Part shown: piece by piece, positions 30,141 through 39,289 of the stretch
How positions within the stretch are numbered: position 1 is the first letter of the stretch
Layout: every line of letters starts with the position of its first letter
NCBI RefSeq assembly: GCF_027563465.1
Contig: NZ_JAPFQA010000002.1
Coordinates: forward strand, 1-64,000
DNA: 64,000 nt
Source of the DNA: Mesorhizobium qingshengii
GTDB lineage: Bacteria; Pseudomonadota; Alphaproteobacteria; Rhizobiales; Rhizobiaceae
Direction: 5' to 3'
The notes under the pieces: model-generated
Told to the model about the DNA's origin: nothing
Database searches by the model: none
The model's input: only the letters and a program-made list of their open reading frames with translations
Translations under genes and position numbers: made by a program

Positions 30141-30224
30141 CGCATGATCCTTTCGGCTGGAACCTGTTTCCGCAAGACGTCGGCCGGACTTCCGGCGGCG
30201 CCCCCGGCAAAGGGTCTGAAAAGT

Positions 30225-30449
30225 CTATCGGAGAATGAAGCCGCCGACGGCCAGGATCAGGACGAACAGGATGGTCGCCGAGAAGAAGCCGCCTGCAAAG
30301 AAGCCAAAAGCCATCGCCAACAAAAGGGCGCCGCAAAACAGCGCGCCGTATTTGGCGAGCATGAGGAAGCCCGCATAGGTGCGGTCATGCTCGGCGTAGT
30401 CCATCTTCGCGCCCAGTTCGACAGGACCGGTCGGCGTGTGATCAGCCAT
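30225..30449 (-). CDS. aa3-type cytochrome c oxidase subunit IV
   Basis: A 74-residue protein with the small-subunit pattern of alphaproteobacterial aa3 oxidases: a charged N-terminus containing MDYAEHDRTYAGFL, then one or two hydrophobic helices (MLAKYGALFCGALLLAMAFG and FSATILFVLILAVGGFIL). It is a structural accessory helix of the terminal oxidase in the inner membrane. The ATG at 30449 follows GGGGA and gives the family N-terminus MADHTP. It lies 84 bases upstream of pntA1 on the same strand, so the two respiration-linked loci may share transcription. Confidence 0.85.
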   Translation of the reverse strand: MADHTPTGPVELGAKMDYAEHDRTYAGFLMLAKYGALFCGALLLAMAFGFFAGGFFSATILFVLILAVGGFILR

Positions 30450-30654
30450 AGGAATTCCCCTTCGAAGACATCTTTGAGGCACATAGCGAAAAGCCGGGCC
30501 GAGGGCAATGGCGCTATTGCCGCATCGCCGGCGACAACTGCCTCAAAGGAAAGTTGAAGCCGGCTGCCGGATCCCTGGGGTCGGGGGGCCTGACGCGGGA
30601 TTGCGAAAGCGATCGAGGCGGCCGCCGAGGGGCCTGTCGCCGCAACCGGCGCTG

Positions 30655-30804
30655 TCAGCGGGCAAGATGCGGGAAGAGCCCGAGCAATCCGACGACGATC
30701 AGATAAAGCGCGACGATGTAGTTCAACAGCCGTGGCATCACCAGAATCAGCACGCCGGCGATCAGCGAGATGAGCGGGGTGAGCGCGAGCTGGGAAATGT
30801 GCAT
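30655..30804 (-). CDS. DUF3096 family small membrane protein
   Basis: A 49-residue protein made of two hydrophobic hairpin helices (LTPLISLIAGVLILVMPRLL and YIVALYLIVVGLLGLFPHL), the whole of the DUF3096 family. AAGGAA lies just before the ATG at 30804, which is chosen over an upstream in-frame start at 30870 for that reason. Function is unknown. It has no obvious partner; the 205 bases before the oxidase subunit IV gene hold no other supported gene. Confidence 0.8.
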   Translation of the reverse strand: MHISQLALTPLISLIAGVLILVMPRLLNYIVALYLIVVGLLGLFPHLAR

Positions 30805-30924
30805 GTCGGGTTCCTTCGGGCAGATTCGTTGGCATGATGACAAGGCCGGCGCGAAGCACGCCGCCATCATCAGAACGCGGATATGGCTGGAAAGCTCCAG
30901 ACGCCTGGCGAAAAACGCGTGGCC

Positions 30925-31707
30925 TCAAGCGGCTTCGCGAAAATACTTTGCCGTTGGCAGAATGGTCAGCGGCGCCAGTTCGCCCGCACCAGGGGTCTCG
31001 AACAGCATGCGTTGCTCCATCGGAGTCGACCGGAAGAACGGGAACCGAGAGAAGGAGCGCTCGCGGATCGCGTTGACGTTGGCCCTGTAGAGCACGACCT
31101 TGTAGTTCAGGCCTGGATAGTCGCGCAGCTCGCCGATCTGCTCGGAACAGTAGATGCGACGGTAAAAACCCGCATGTTCCGGCCGAATGGTCGACAGGCA
31201 GTAAGGTGCATCGAAATAGAAGCAAGCCATACCGGCGAGGCGCAACGTCAGATAGGGAATCTGCGGATAGATCTTTGACCAGTCGGGGTCGGCGGCAAAG
31301 CGGCTCGGGTCGGCGAAATGCGCACCAGCGGCAAGCATTGGCCGCAAGATGTCACCGTAGACCGTGGTGGAGGGCGATTGCGGGGTCGCGCTGCAGGCAT
31401 GGTGGATGCGCAGCGTGCTGACCAGTTCCCCGTCAATGTAGATGCCGAATTTCGAGCAATTCTCGGTTTCGTCGAGCTCATCATGCACAATATGTTCGGG
31501 GTTTTCCGGCACCATATCGCTCAACCGATAGGACTTGTAGCGCAACCTGTAGATGTCTTCGAGATCTTCGCCCTTGTCGCAGCGGCGATACTCTGTGCGC
31601 TCCAGCATTGCCGAAATGTTCCGAGCAAAGCTCGACATGTTATCGGACGAATTTCCTCCGTCCGCGCCCGCCGCATGGCGAAGCGCCGCCAACTGCCCGT
31701 CCATCAT
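30925..31707 (-). CDS. FeeM/LuxI-fold N-acyl transferase (putative N-acyl amino acid synthase)
   Basis: A 260-residue GNAT-like protein related to FeeM (N-acyl tyrosine synthase) and more remotely to LuxI acyl-homoserine-lactone synthases. The sequence EDIYRLRYKSYRL lies where these enzymes have the Arg-x-x-x-Tyr/Phe pair, and FGIYIDGELVSTLRIH and SRFAADPDWSKIYPQIPYL follow. It would link an acyl group from acyl-ACP to an amino acid or amine. The ATG at 31707 (a second ATG follows) is preceded by GGGGAC. There is no LuxR-type gene nearby; a GGDEF-EAL gene lies upstream on the same strand. The family call is moderate; the product chemistry is unknown. Confidence 0.65.
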   Translation of the reverse strand: MMDGQLAALRHAAGADGGNSSDNMSSFARNISAMLERTEYRRCDKGEDLEDIYRLRYKSYRLSDMVPENPEHIVHDELDETENCSKFGIYIDGELVSTLRIHHACSATPQSPSTTVYGDILRPMLAAGAHFADPSRFAADPDWSKIYPQIPYLTLRLAGMACFYFDAPYCLSTIRPEHAGFYRRIYCSEQIGELRDYPGLNYKVVLYRANVNAIRERSFSRFPFFRSTPMEQRMLFETPGAGELAPLTILPTAKYFREAA

Positions 31708-31796
31708 GCGTCCCCGTAAGTTGCCCCCGCAGTTCAACCCTACGACAGGCCCCCGGGATGTAAAGATGAAAATGGGACAGACGCCGTTTACTCATC

Positions 31797-31808
31797 GTTA
31801 ACGTTAAC
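31797..31808. promoter_or_regulatory. Candidate operator palindrome upstream of the FeeM-like gene
   Basis: GTTAACGTTAAC is a perfect 12-base palindrome in an AT-rich patch about 90 bases upstream of the FeeM-like start and 46 bases after the GGDEF-EAL stop. The context (TTTACGG and TTTACA segments nearby) suits a promoter. The binding protein is unknown. Confidence 0.35.
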
Positions 31809-31853
31809 AATCCGTAAAGTTTTACGAAAATGCATCGCTTCCCTGGCAAGGAA

Positions 31854-34166
31854 TCAGCGGCGTGCAATCCTCTTGGCTGTCTTGATATCCTTGGCGAAGG
31901 GCCAGACCGTGCTCGACATCGTGTCGATACCGGACGCGCTGAGCGCTGAGCCGAACAGGAAACCCTGCACAAGGTCGGGTTTTACCTGCAGCGCCAGGAT
32001 CTTGAGCTGCTCGAACGTCTCGACGCCTTCGACCGTCACCGAAAGCCCCAACGGCCGTGACAGATTGACAATGCCCTTGAGCAGTTCAAGCGAGCGGGCG
32101 TTCTGGGTGACATCGATCAGGAACGAGCGGTCGATCTTGATCTTGTCGAGCGGCAGCTTGTGCAGGTAGCTCAGGCTCGAATAGCCGGTGCCGAAATCGT
32201 CGAGCGCGATGCGCACGCCAAGCCGCTTCAGTTCCTCGATGTACTGGCGCGTCAGCGACTTGTCGTCGAGTAGCGCCGTTTCGGTAACCTCGATCTCCAG
32301 CCGGCCGGCGGCGAGGCCGGAGCTGGCCAACGCATCGCGAACCTTCTGGATGACGTCACGATTGCGGAAATCCTTGGCGGAAAGGTTGACCGAGACGCTG
32401 GTCTGGTCCGGCCATTTGGCGCATTCGGCGCAGGCTGCCTGCAGCACGAAGGTGCTGATCTCGGAAATGATGCCCATTTCCTCCGCCAATGGAATGAAGA
32501 TGCTGGGCGAGACCGGCCCAAGATCCGGATGGTCCCAACGGCACAACGCCTCGCAACTGGCGATGCGCATCGTGTTCATCGCCACGATCGGCTGATAGAC
32601 CACGCGCAGACTCTTGGCCTCTACGGCGCTGCGCAGATCCGCCTTCATCAGCTGGCGGTTGCGGAAGGCGGCATCCATCGAAGCCTCGAACAGCCGCCAG
32701 CTGTTCTTGCCGAGTTCCTTGGCCTTGTAGAGCGCCAGGTCCGCCTTGACGATCATGGCGTCGACATCGGTGTCCTTGACCCGCGACAGCACCGCACCGC
32801 CGCTGGCCTGGATGCGCAGCCCGTGACCGGCGACGTCCACTTCCCCCTGCAGGCCGGCGAAAATCTCGTCGAGCTGACTGGTCAGATCGCTCTCATCCTC
32901 GACGCGGTCGAAAAAGATCATGAATTCGTCGCCGCCGAAACGGCTGACCGTGATGCCTTGCCCGGCAATGGCGGCAAGCCGCTCGGCAACAGCGTAGATC
33001 AAACCGTCGCCGATCGGATGTCCGAGCGTGTCGTTGACGCTCTTGAAATCGTCAAGGTCGAGCACCGCCAGCCCGCAGAGACGGTCGCGATCGCCGGACG
33101 CCATGGCCTCGCCGACCAGTTCATGGAAATAGGCGCGGTTGGGCAGGCCGGTGAGGTTATCGTAGCGCGCCATGAAGCGGATCTTTTCTTCCGCCTCGAC
33201 ACGGGCGGTCACGTCCTCGAACGTGATGACGCCGAGCTCCTGGCTGCCTTCGCGAGCCGAGAACTCATAGTGCTGGCCATTGGCAAGCGAAACGAGCACC
33301 TTGCGGTCACGGCCCTCGCGTAGGGCGCGCGTCAGCTGAGCCTCGATATAACGGCAATCCTTGGGCGCCAGCATGCCGCCGGCGACGCCGCGCATCAGAA
33401 GGCCATGGATCGACCGCCCGAGCAGCGCATCCGGCGATTTGAGCGACATCAGATGCGCGGCTTCGGCGTTGGCCACCGCCACCCGGCCATCCGGGCCGAG
33501 CATGACAAGGCCATGCGACATGGTGTTGAGCGCCCGGTTGAAGCGCTGGGCAATGCGGTTCGCCTTCTTTTCCTCGGACAAAGCAGCAAAAAGCACCTCG
33601 CGGACCAGGTCGGCGAAGCGCTTGATGGCAAACAGGAAAGGCGCGGAGAGCAGGCCAAGGATAAAATGATAGGGATCGCCGCGCAGGATGAAGCCAAGCG
33701 AGATCGGCCAGGTCATGGTCATGATGAAGATCATGACCATCCTGGGCGAGCCGTAGTTGCGGCCGGCGATCGCGGTCGCGGAGGCGAGCGTCACGCAGAC
33801 GGCCGCGATCTCGGCGAAACTGTCATAGGCCAGATAGATGCCGACGAAACAGAAGGTGCCCAGCATGAAGCCATGCATGGAGCCGTAGAAAATGTAGTCG
33901 TTCTCGCGTTGACGCGCTTCCTCCCGGCTCTTCGGCACCGGCGCGTTCCGGTACTTTCGGATGTTGCGCAGACGCAGGAATGCGACCGTCAGAAAACCAA
34001 ACGTCACGGCAAGATAGGCTGGATCCCTGGTTTTCCAGTAGACAAGCACCACCAGCAGGGTCTGGGCAAAGAAGCCAATCGAAAGCGTCAAGCCGTCGCG
34101 AAACAGGGTTTCCACGAACGGAATGTAGACGTCGACCGGGATCTCGTTCTTTTTTCTCAGATTCAA
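31854..34166 (-). CDS. Membrane PAS-GGDEF-EAL cyclic-di-GMP enzyme
   Basis: A 770-residue inner-membrane signalling protein. Residues 25-190 hold about five to six hydrophobic helices, 210-325 a PAS domain, 335-500 the GGDEF domain (FGGDEF at 410-415, intact) and 515-765 the EAL domain (EAL at 539-541; VNLSAKDF, EVTE, LDDFGTGYSS, KIDRSF and VEGVET all present). Both diguanylate cyclase and phosphodiesterase activity are therefore possible. The product-inhibition RxxD site before GGDEF reads AGQG, so feedback inhibition is probably lost. The only early start is a TTG at 34166 with a weak GGGTTGGGA upstream. The stop is 146 bases from the FeeM-like gene. Confidence 0.93.
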   Translation of the reverse strand: MNLRKKNEIPVDVYIPFVETLFRDGLTLSIGFFAQTLLVVLVYWKTRDPAYLAVTFGFLTVAFLRLRNIRKYRNAPVPKSREEARQRENDYIFYGSMHGFMLGTFCFVGIYLAYDSFAEIAAVCVTLASATAIAGRNYGSPRMVMIFIMTMTWPISLGFILRGDPYHFILGLLSAPFLFAIKRFADLVREVLFAALSEEKKANRIAQRFNRALNTMSHGLVMLGPDGRVAVANAEAAHLMSLKSPDALLGRSIHGLLMRGVAGGMLAPKDCRYIEAQLTRALREGRDRKVLVSLANGQHYEFSAREGSQELGVITFEDVTARVEAEEKIRFMARYDNLTGLPNRAYFHELVGEAMASGDRDRLCGLAVLDLDDFKSVNDTLGHPIGDGLIYAVAERLAAIAGQGITVSRFGGDEFMIFFDRVEDESDLTSQLDEIFAGLQGEVDVAGHGLRIQASGGAVLSRVKDTDVDAMIVKADLALYKAKELGKNSWRLFEASMDAAFRNRQLMKADLRSAVEAKSLRVVYQPIVAMNTMRIASCEALCRWDHPDLGPVSPSIFIPLAEEMGIISEISTFVLQAACAECAKWPDQTSVSVNLSAKDFRNRDVIQKVRDALASSGLAAGRLEIEVTETALLDDKSLTRQYIEELKRLGVRIALDDFGTGYSSLSYLHKLPLDKIKIDRSFLIDVTQNARSLELLKGIVNLSRPLGLSVTVEGVETFEQLKILALQVKPDLVQGFLFGSALSASGIDTMSSTVWPFAKDIKTAKRIARR

Positions 34167-34310
34167 CGCCTGAATCCCAACCCTTGGGACCCAAGCAGTG
34201 CCACATCCGCCTTAAGAAAGATTTAGAGAGACCGTCACGCCCTTGCCGTCAAGCCGGGTGACGTTGCGGAAAGCGAGGAAAGTGTTCTTCAGGTAAACAA
34301 GGCGTATCGA

Positions 34311-37300
34311 TTACTCCGCGGCCTGAAGTTCGGGCCGCGCCGGCGTGTTAGACAAGCGTTCGAGCAACCTTTGGCGTTCGCCCGCGGCCTTTTCGGCGCT
34401 GGCTTGCCGAACGTGACCGTAGCCGCGGATAAGCGCCGGCACCGAGACCAGCGCAACCGCCACATCGACCCTGGCCGGCGTCAGCGATCTGGCCACGAGC
34501 TCCAGATCCGCCTCGTACTGCCCAAGCAGTTGCCGCTCCATGCGCCGCTCGGCGGAGTAGCCGAACAGGTCGAAGGCGGTGCCGCGCAGGCCCTTCATCG
34601 CCGCCAGCACGCGAAAACCCCTCATCATCCAGGGACCGAAGCTCGATTTCCTCGGCTTGCCGTCATTGCCGCGACGCCCCATGATCGGCGGCGCGAGATG
34701 GAATTCGAGCTTCTCGTAGCTCTGGAACTGCTTTGCCAGGCCGGCGGCGAAGGAACCGTCGGTGTAGAGCCGCGCCACTTCGTACTCGTCCTTGATCGCC
34801 ATCAGCTTGAACAGATTCCTGGCCGCTGCCTCGGCCACGGCTGTCGAGCCGGGCACGGCCTTGGCCTCGGCGGCGCGCACAATGGCCAATCTCGCGGCGT
34901 AGCGCCTGCCATAGGCGGCGTTCTGATAGGCGGTCAGGAAAGCGACGCGGCGGGCAATGATGTCGTCCAGCGTCTCGGCGACATCGGCAGTCTGCCCGGC
35001 CTTGCCCGGCTGAACGACGAGGGCGCGCACGAAATCCGGCTGATGGGCGGCGCGACGGCCCCAGCGGAACGCGGCGATGTTCATCGCCACGGCTTCGCCA
35101 TTGAGTTCAATCGCCTTCTCGACCGCCTCGGCCGACAGCGGCAAGCCGCCATGCTGGAAGGCAAAGCCGAGCATGAACATGTTGGCGCCGAGCGAATTGC
35201 CGAACAGCGCGGTGGCGGTTCGCGTGGCGTCGAAGAAATGCGCCTTGTCGTCGCCCGCTGCGGTGCGGATCGCCTTCTTCAGGCGCTCTATCGGCAACGA
35301 GAAATCGGCCGACCGGGCGAACTCGCCGGGCATGATCTCCGCGGTGTTGGCGAGGAAGATGGTATGGCCCTCGCGCACCGCGGTCAGCACCTTCTTGGCG
35401 CCCGACACGACGAGGTCGCAGCCAAGCACGAGATCGGCCTTGCCGGCCGAAACGCGGATGGCATGGATGTCGTCCGGGGTGCGGGCGATGCGGACATGGG
35501 TGAACACCGAGCCCCCCTTCTGGGCGAGGCCGGCCATGTCGATCATACCGCAGCCCTTGTCCTCGAGATGGGCCGCCATGCCGAGCACCGCACCGACGGT
35601 GACGACACCGGTGCCGCCGACGCCATCGATGATCGCCGCCCAGCCTTGCTCGCCCAGCGGGAATTCGGCCGGCGTGGGCACGCCGTCGAGCGGATCGGCC
35701 TTGCCGGCCAGGCCCTCGGCCTTGCGGATCCTGGCGCCGTGCACGGTGACGAAGGACGGGCAGAAGCCGTTGACGCAGGAGAAATCCTTGTTGCAGCTCG
35801 ACTGGTCGATCCTGCGCTTGCGGCCGAATTCGGTTTCGACCGGCTGTATCGAGACGCAGTTCGACTGCACGCCGCAGTCGCCACAGCCTTCACAGACCAG
35901 CTCGTTGATAAAGACGCGCTTGTCGGGATCAGGAAAAGTGCCGCGCTTGCGGCGGCGGCGCTTTTCGGCGGCACAGGTCTGGTCGTAGAGCAGGATCGAG
36001 ACGCCCTTGACGTCGCGCAGCTCGCGCTGGACCAGATCAAGATCGTCGCGGTGATGGATCGTGGCGCCGGCCGGGAATTCGGCCTTGCCAGCATATTTGT
36101 CGGGTTCGTCGGTGACGATGGCGATGCGGTCGACGCCCTCGGCGCGCACCTGCCTGGCGATCATGTCGACGGTCAGGCCGCCTTCATGCGGCTGGCCGCC
36201 GGTCATGGCGACGGCGTCGTTGTAGAGGATCTTGTAGGTGATGTTGGCGTCGGTCGACAGCGCGAAGCGGATCGCCAGCATGCCGGAATGGTTGTAGGTG
36301 CCGTCGCCGAGATTCTGGAAGATGTGGCCGCGCTTGGAGAAGGGCGCCTGGCCAACCCATTGCGCGCCCTCGCCGCCCATCGCCGTGAAGCCGACGGTGT
36401 TGCGGTCCATCCACAACGCCATGAAATGGCAACCGATGCCGGCCGCGGCGATCGAGCCGTCCGGCACCTTGGTCGAGGAATTGTGCGGGCAGCCGGAACA
36501 GAAAAAAGGCGTGCGCGAGCCGATGTCGGTGGCGTCCGCCAGCATTGCCTGGAACTGGCGCAGCTTGGCCACCCGCGCCGAAATCTCTTCCGACGGGCCG
36601 ATGGTTCTGACGATCCTCTCGCCAAGCGCAATGGCGATCTCGTTGGGGTCGAGCGCGCCCTTGGCCGGGAACAGCCAGTCGCCGCGCTCGTCCTTCTTGC
36701 CGACAATAACCGGCTGGGTGGCGGTGCCGTAAAGGCTCTCGCGCAGTTGCACCTCGATCAGCGAGCGTTTCTCCTCGACGACGACGATGGTGTCGAGGCC
36801 GCGGGCAAAGTCGGCGATGTGATGCAGGTCGAGCGGCCAGGGGCAGCCAACCTTGAACAGCCTCACGCCAATGCGGTTGGCGGCCGCCTCGTCGACGCCG
36901 ATGTCCTCGAGCGCCTGGCGGACATCGAGATAGCTCTTGCCAAGCGTGATGATGCCGATCTTCGGGTTGCGGCCGCCCGAATAGACGATCCGGTTCAGCC
37001 CGTTGGCATGGATGAAGGCGGAAGCGGCGGCGCGCTTGTGTTCATGCAGCCGCTCCTCCTGGCCAAGCATGTCGATCTCGTGGCGGATGTTGAGACCGCC
37101 GGGCGGCATGTCGAAATCCGGGACGACGATACCAAGCCGCTCGAGCGAGGCATCGACCGAGGCCGTCGATTCGATGTTGTCCTTGACGCATTTGATCGCC
37201 GCCCAGGTGCCGGCGAAGCGCGACATGGCAAAGCCGTAGAGCCCGTAGTCGATGATCTCCTGGACGCCGGCCGGGTTGAGGATCGGCACCATCGTGTCGA

Positions 37301-37790
37301 CAAACAGGAATTCGGTGGCGTGAGCGTTGGTCGAGGATTCGGCCATGTGGTCGTCGCCCATCAGGGCGAGCACACCGCCATGTCTGGACGAGCCGGCGAG
37401 ATTGGCGTGGCGAAACACGTCGCCAGAGCGGTCGACGCCCGGCCCCTTGCCATACCAGACCGAAAAGACACCATCGTGGGTGCCCTCGCCCAGGAGTTCC
37501 GTCTGCTGCGATCCCCAACAAGCTGTGGCGGCAAGCTCCTCGTTGAGGCCGGGCTGGAAAACGATGTCGGCCTGGGCGAGCTGCTTCTTCGCCTTCCACA
37601 GCTGCATGTCGAGACCGCCGAGCGGCGAGCCGCGATAGCCGGAGACGAAGCCGGCCGTGTTCAGGCCAGCGCGGCGGTCGCGCTCGCGCTGCATCAGAAG
37701 CATGCGGATGACCGCCTGCGCGCCGGAAAGGAAGATGCGCTCCTTGCCAAGATCGAACTTGTCGTCGAGCGCGACGTCGTGCAGCGTCAT
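34311..37790 (-). CDS. Indolepyruvate ferredoxin oxidoreductase, fused alpha-beta
   Basis: A 1159-residue 2-oxoacid:ferredoxin oxidoreductase that decarboxylates aryl pyruvates to acyl-CoA. Order: the N-terminal pyrimidine-binding part (AGFVSGYRGSPLGGLDMQLW, GVFSVWYGKGPGVDRSGDV), the ThDP domain (FFCSGCPHNSS, AMGGEGAQWVGQAPF, NLGDGTYNHSGMLAIR), a Cys-rich [4Fe-4S] ferredoxin-like stretch (CEGCGDCGVQSNC and CNKDFSCVNGFC), then the gamma-like domain (DGVGGTGVVTVGAVLGMAA). All usually separate parts are fused, the form seen in aerobic proteobacteria. Start ATG 37790 follows GAGGAAAT. It is likely cytosolic and used in aromatic amino-acid breakdown. Confidence 0.95.
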   Translation of the reverse strand: MTLHDVALDDKFDLGKERIFLSGAQAVIRMLLMQRERDRRAGLNTAGFVSGYRGSPLGGLDMQLWKAKKQLAQADIVFQPGLNEELAATACWGSQQTELLGEGTHDGVFSVWYGKGPGVDRSGDVFRHANLAGSSRHGGVLALMGDDHMAESSTNAHATEFLFVDTMVPILNPAGVQEIIDYGLYGFAMSRFAGTWAAIKCVKDNIESTASVDASLERLGIVVPDFDMPPGGLNIRHEIDMLGQEERLHEHKRAAASAFIHANGLNRIVYSGGRNPKIGIITLGKSYLDVRQALEDIGVDEAAANRIGVRLFKVGCPWPLDLHHIADFARGLDTIVVVEEKRSLIEVQLRESLYGTATQPVIVGKKDERGDWLFPAKGALDPNEIAIALGERIVRTIGPSEEISARVAKLRQFQAMLADATDIGSRTPFFCSGCPHNSSTKVPDGSIAAAGIGCHFMALWMDRNTVGFTAMGGEGAQWVGQAPFSKRGHIFQNLGDGTYNHSGMLAIRFALSTDANITYKILYNDAVAMTGGQPHEGGLTVDMIARQVRAEGVDRIAIVTDEPDKYAGKAEFPAGATIHHRDDLDLVQRELRDVKGVSILLYDQTCAAEKRRRRKRGTFPDPDKRVFINELVCEGCGDCGVQSNCVSIQPVETEFGRKRRIDQSSCNKDFSCVNGFCPSFVTVHGARIRKAEGLAGKADPLDGVPTPAEFPLGEQGWAAIIDGVGGTGVVTVGAVLGMAAHLEDKGCGMIDMAGLAQKGGSVFTHVRIARTPDDIHAIRVSAGKADLVLGCDLVVSGAKKVLTAVREGHTIFLANTAEIMPGEFARSADFSLPIERLKKAIRTAAGDDKAHFFDATRTATALFGNSLGANMFMLGFAFQHGGLPLSAEAVEKAIELNGEAVAMNIAAFRWGRRAAHQPDFVRALVVQPGKAGQTADVAETLDDIIARRVAFLTAYQNAAYGRRYAARLAIVRAAEAKAVPGSTAVAEAAARNLFKLMAIKDEYEVARLYTDGSFAAGLAKQFQSYEKLEFHLAPPIMGRRGNDGKPRKSSFGPWMMRGFRVLAAMKGLRGTAFDLFGYSAERRMERQLLGQYEADLELVARSLTPARVDVAVALVSVPALIRGYGHVRQASAEKAAGERQRLLERLSNTPARPELQAAE

Positions 37791-38005
37791 CAGGTATTTC
37801 CTCTGCGAAGGCCGCGCGGGGACAGGCAGCCAACGTCGGGGTCGGATGACGCATCCTTTCTCCCCTTGCAAGGCAGGTCAAACAAAATCGAAGGGTCCAG
37901 CAGAGCGGAGAGCAAACCGCCGCACACCCATCAGGCGGACGAGAACGGCACTGGTGGCAGCCTTCGCGGCCGGGTGCCCCCGGCGGCGCTCACAAGCGGG
38001 AGATA

Positions 38006-38536
38006 TCAGGCGGCCTTCGAACAGTCGGGCTTCGGCTCGCCCGGCAGCTTGCCGTCGACATGGCCGATCATGTCCTTGTTGAGTTCGTAGACCGGCCCGA
38101 CCACCAGCGGCCGGTCGGGCAGGACCGACTGATCGAGCGACGATGTCAGCGTCGTCTCGAAGCTTTGCAGCAGCTTGCCGTTGGCATCTTCGATGCGGAT
38201 CGAAACGGCATAGGGCTTGTCCTTGACCACGCAGGTAAGTGGCGGGCTGGTGAGCGTGATGTGCGGCAGCTTCGGCCAGATCTTCTGGTTGACGATGATC
38301 GGATCGCCGCCGGCCGGGTTCTGGAAGTTGACCACGGCGACCTGCCCCTCACCCATCGGACGCAGCGGATTGAGGGTGATGACATAGGTGGCGATGCCGA
38401 GCCGGTAGTTGAACTCGAAAAGCTTGCCCGAAATGGCGAACAGCTGATCCTTGCCAGAGTCCCGGCAGGCGCCAAGGGCGACGGCGGCGAACAAGCATGC
38501 CCCCAGAACGATCGAACGCGAGAACTTTCTAGACAT
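38006..38536 (-). CDS. Predicted lipoprotein, hypothetical
   Basis: A 176-residue protein with a lipoprotein signal: a basic N-terminus MSRKFSRS, a hydrophobic core, and the lipobox LGAC with Cys24 as the lipidated residue. The mature domain (about 150 residues, probably beta-rich) begins RDSGKDQ and ends with a second Cys near PKPDC. No family is recognised. The ATG at 38536 has GGGAGGT upstream. It overlaps the end of the CGNR gene by eight bases, so translation is coupled to a regulator-like protein, an unusual pairing. Confidence 0.75.
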   Translation of the reverse strand: MSRKFSRSIVLGACLFAAVALGACRDSGKDQLFAISGKLFEFNYRLGIATYVITLNPLRPMGEGQVAVVNFQNPAGGDPIIVNQKIWPKLPHITLTSPPLTCVVKDKPYAVSIRIEDANGKLLQSFETTLTSSLDQSVLPDRPLVVGPVYELNKDMIGHVDGKLPGEPKPDCSKAA

Positions 38537-39137
38537 CGGAGACCTCCCCGGCCGCTGTGCGGCGGCGATAGTGTCGACTGGCTTTCTGACGGTTGCCGCA
38601 CACCGCCATGTCGCACCAAAGGCGGCTGGAATTGCGGCTTCGGTCAACAAACAGCCAACTGCAGTTGGGGCAGATTCTGAGCCTGGCGACGGTGTCGTCG
38701 CGCAGCAGCGACAGGGCCGAGACGGCCAGTGCCGCCTCGAAGGCGATCGGCGTCGCCGGGTCTCCGAACGGCCGTCCAGCCGCACCGATTTCGGTGCGGC
38801 TGTGCGTCAGACCGTCGGCGCAGTCCCGCAAGAAGCCCGCCAGGTCGCCGGTGGCGATCGCGCCTTTCGACACAGCGCCGCGAAACAACCGGTCGGTGCT
38901 CTCGCGGATCGACATCACCACCGGCGCTATCGTCTCCGGCGACGGAGCCTGCAACTGCCTGCCACCGAGTTCGGCCGCGCGAAAACCGCTTGCGGCATCG
39001 GCGAAGCGCGCGATCTCCACCGGATCGTCGAAACGATCGAAGGTCTTCTGGGGGTCGTCGCGCAACACGACAGTGTTGGCCGTGTCGAGCGCGAGAATGC
39101 CGCCGGTGAAGCGATGCGGGGTCCAGGATACCGTCAT
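38529..39137 (-). CDS. CGNR zinc-finger (ABATE domain) protein, putative regulator
   Basis: A 202-residue protein with an N-terminal ABATE domain (FTGGILALDTANTVVLRD to about residue 130) and the C-terminal CGNR zinc finger: CPNCSWLFVDRS, then RLWCDMAVCGNRQKASRHYRRR. The four zinc-binding Cys are present, and the CGNR family is generally taken to bind DNA or RNA in stress or metabolic control. An inverted repeat, AATCTAAC-N20-GTTAGATT, lies just upstream (39144-39179), the likely site of self-regulation. The lipoprotein gene follows with an eight-base overlap. No strong ribosome-binding site is seen before the ATG. Confidence 0.88.
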   Translation of the reverse strand: MTVSWTPHRFTGGILALDTANTVVLRDDPQKTFDRFDDPVEIARFADAASGFRAAELGGRQLQAPSPETIAPVVMSIRESTDRLFRGAVSKGAIATGDLAGFLRDCADGLTHSRTEIGAAGRPFGDPATPIAFEAALAVSALSLLRDDTVARLRICPNCSWLFVDRSRNSSRLWCDMAVCGNRQKASRHYRRRTAAGEVSDV

Positions 39138-39143
39138 GTGCTA

Positions 39144-39179
39144 AATCTAACCGATAAATCCTGTTTGACAAGTTAGATT
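39144..39179. promoter_or_regulatory. Inverted repeat upstream of the CGNR gene
   Basis: AATCTAAC (39144-39151) and GTTAGATT (39172-39179) are exact reverse complements separated by 20 bases, immediately before the CGNR start. On the minus strand, TTGTCA falls between the arms. The layout suits a two-site operator for an autoregulated dimer; the binding protein is inferred. Confidence 0.5.
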
Positions 39180-39225
39180 CCACGATGCAACCTTGCTTCG
39201 GGCGCGGCGTCCGCGGCGACCTTCA

Positions 39226-39276
39226 GTAGAGCATGTCGTCGTCCCAAAACCGCCTCGCACTTTTGGGCGACAAGCT
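39226..39276. repeat. Dispersed intergenic repeat, second copy
   Basis: AGAGCATGTCGTCGTCCCAA and TTTGGGCGACAAGCTCT form imperfect complementary arms around AAAACCGCCTCGCACTTTT (39246-39264). The 19-base core matches 17162-17180 except at one position. It ends 14 bases before the LivH start, so it also forms part of that gene's leader. Confidence 0.6.
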
Positions 39277-39289
39277 CTGAGGACCGTGC

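Noticed and set aside
31797..31808. CtrA-binding site
   Set aside because: The TTAA boxes are not spaced by seven bases, so it does not fit the TTAA-N7-TTAA pattern.
34371..38090. 1239-residue plus-strand frame
   Set aside because: Antisense shadow of the indolepyruvate oxidoreductase; the fused IOR gene explains the DNA.
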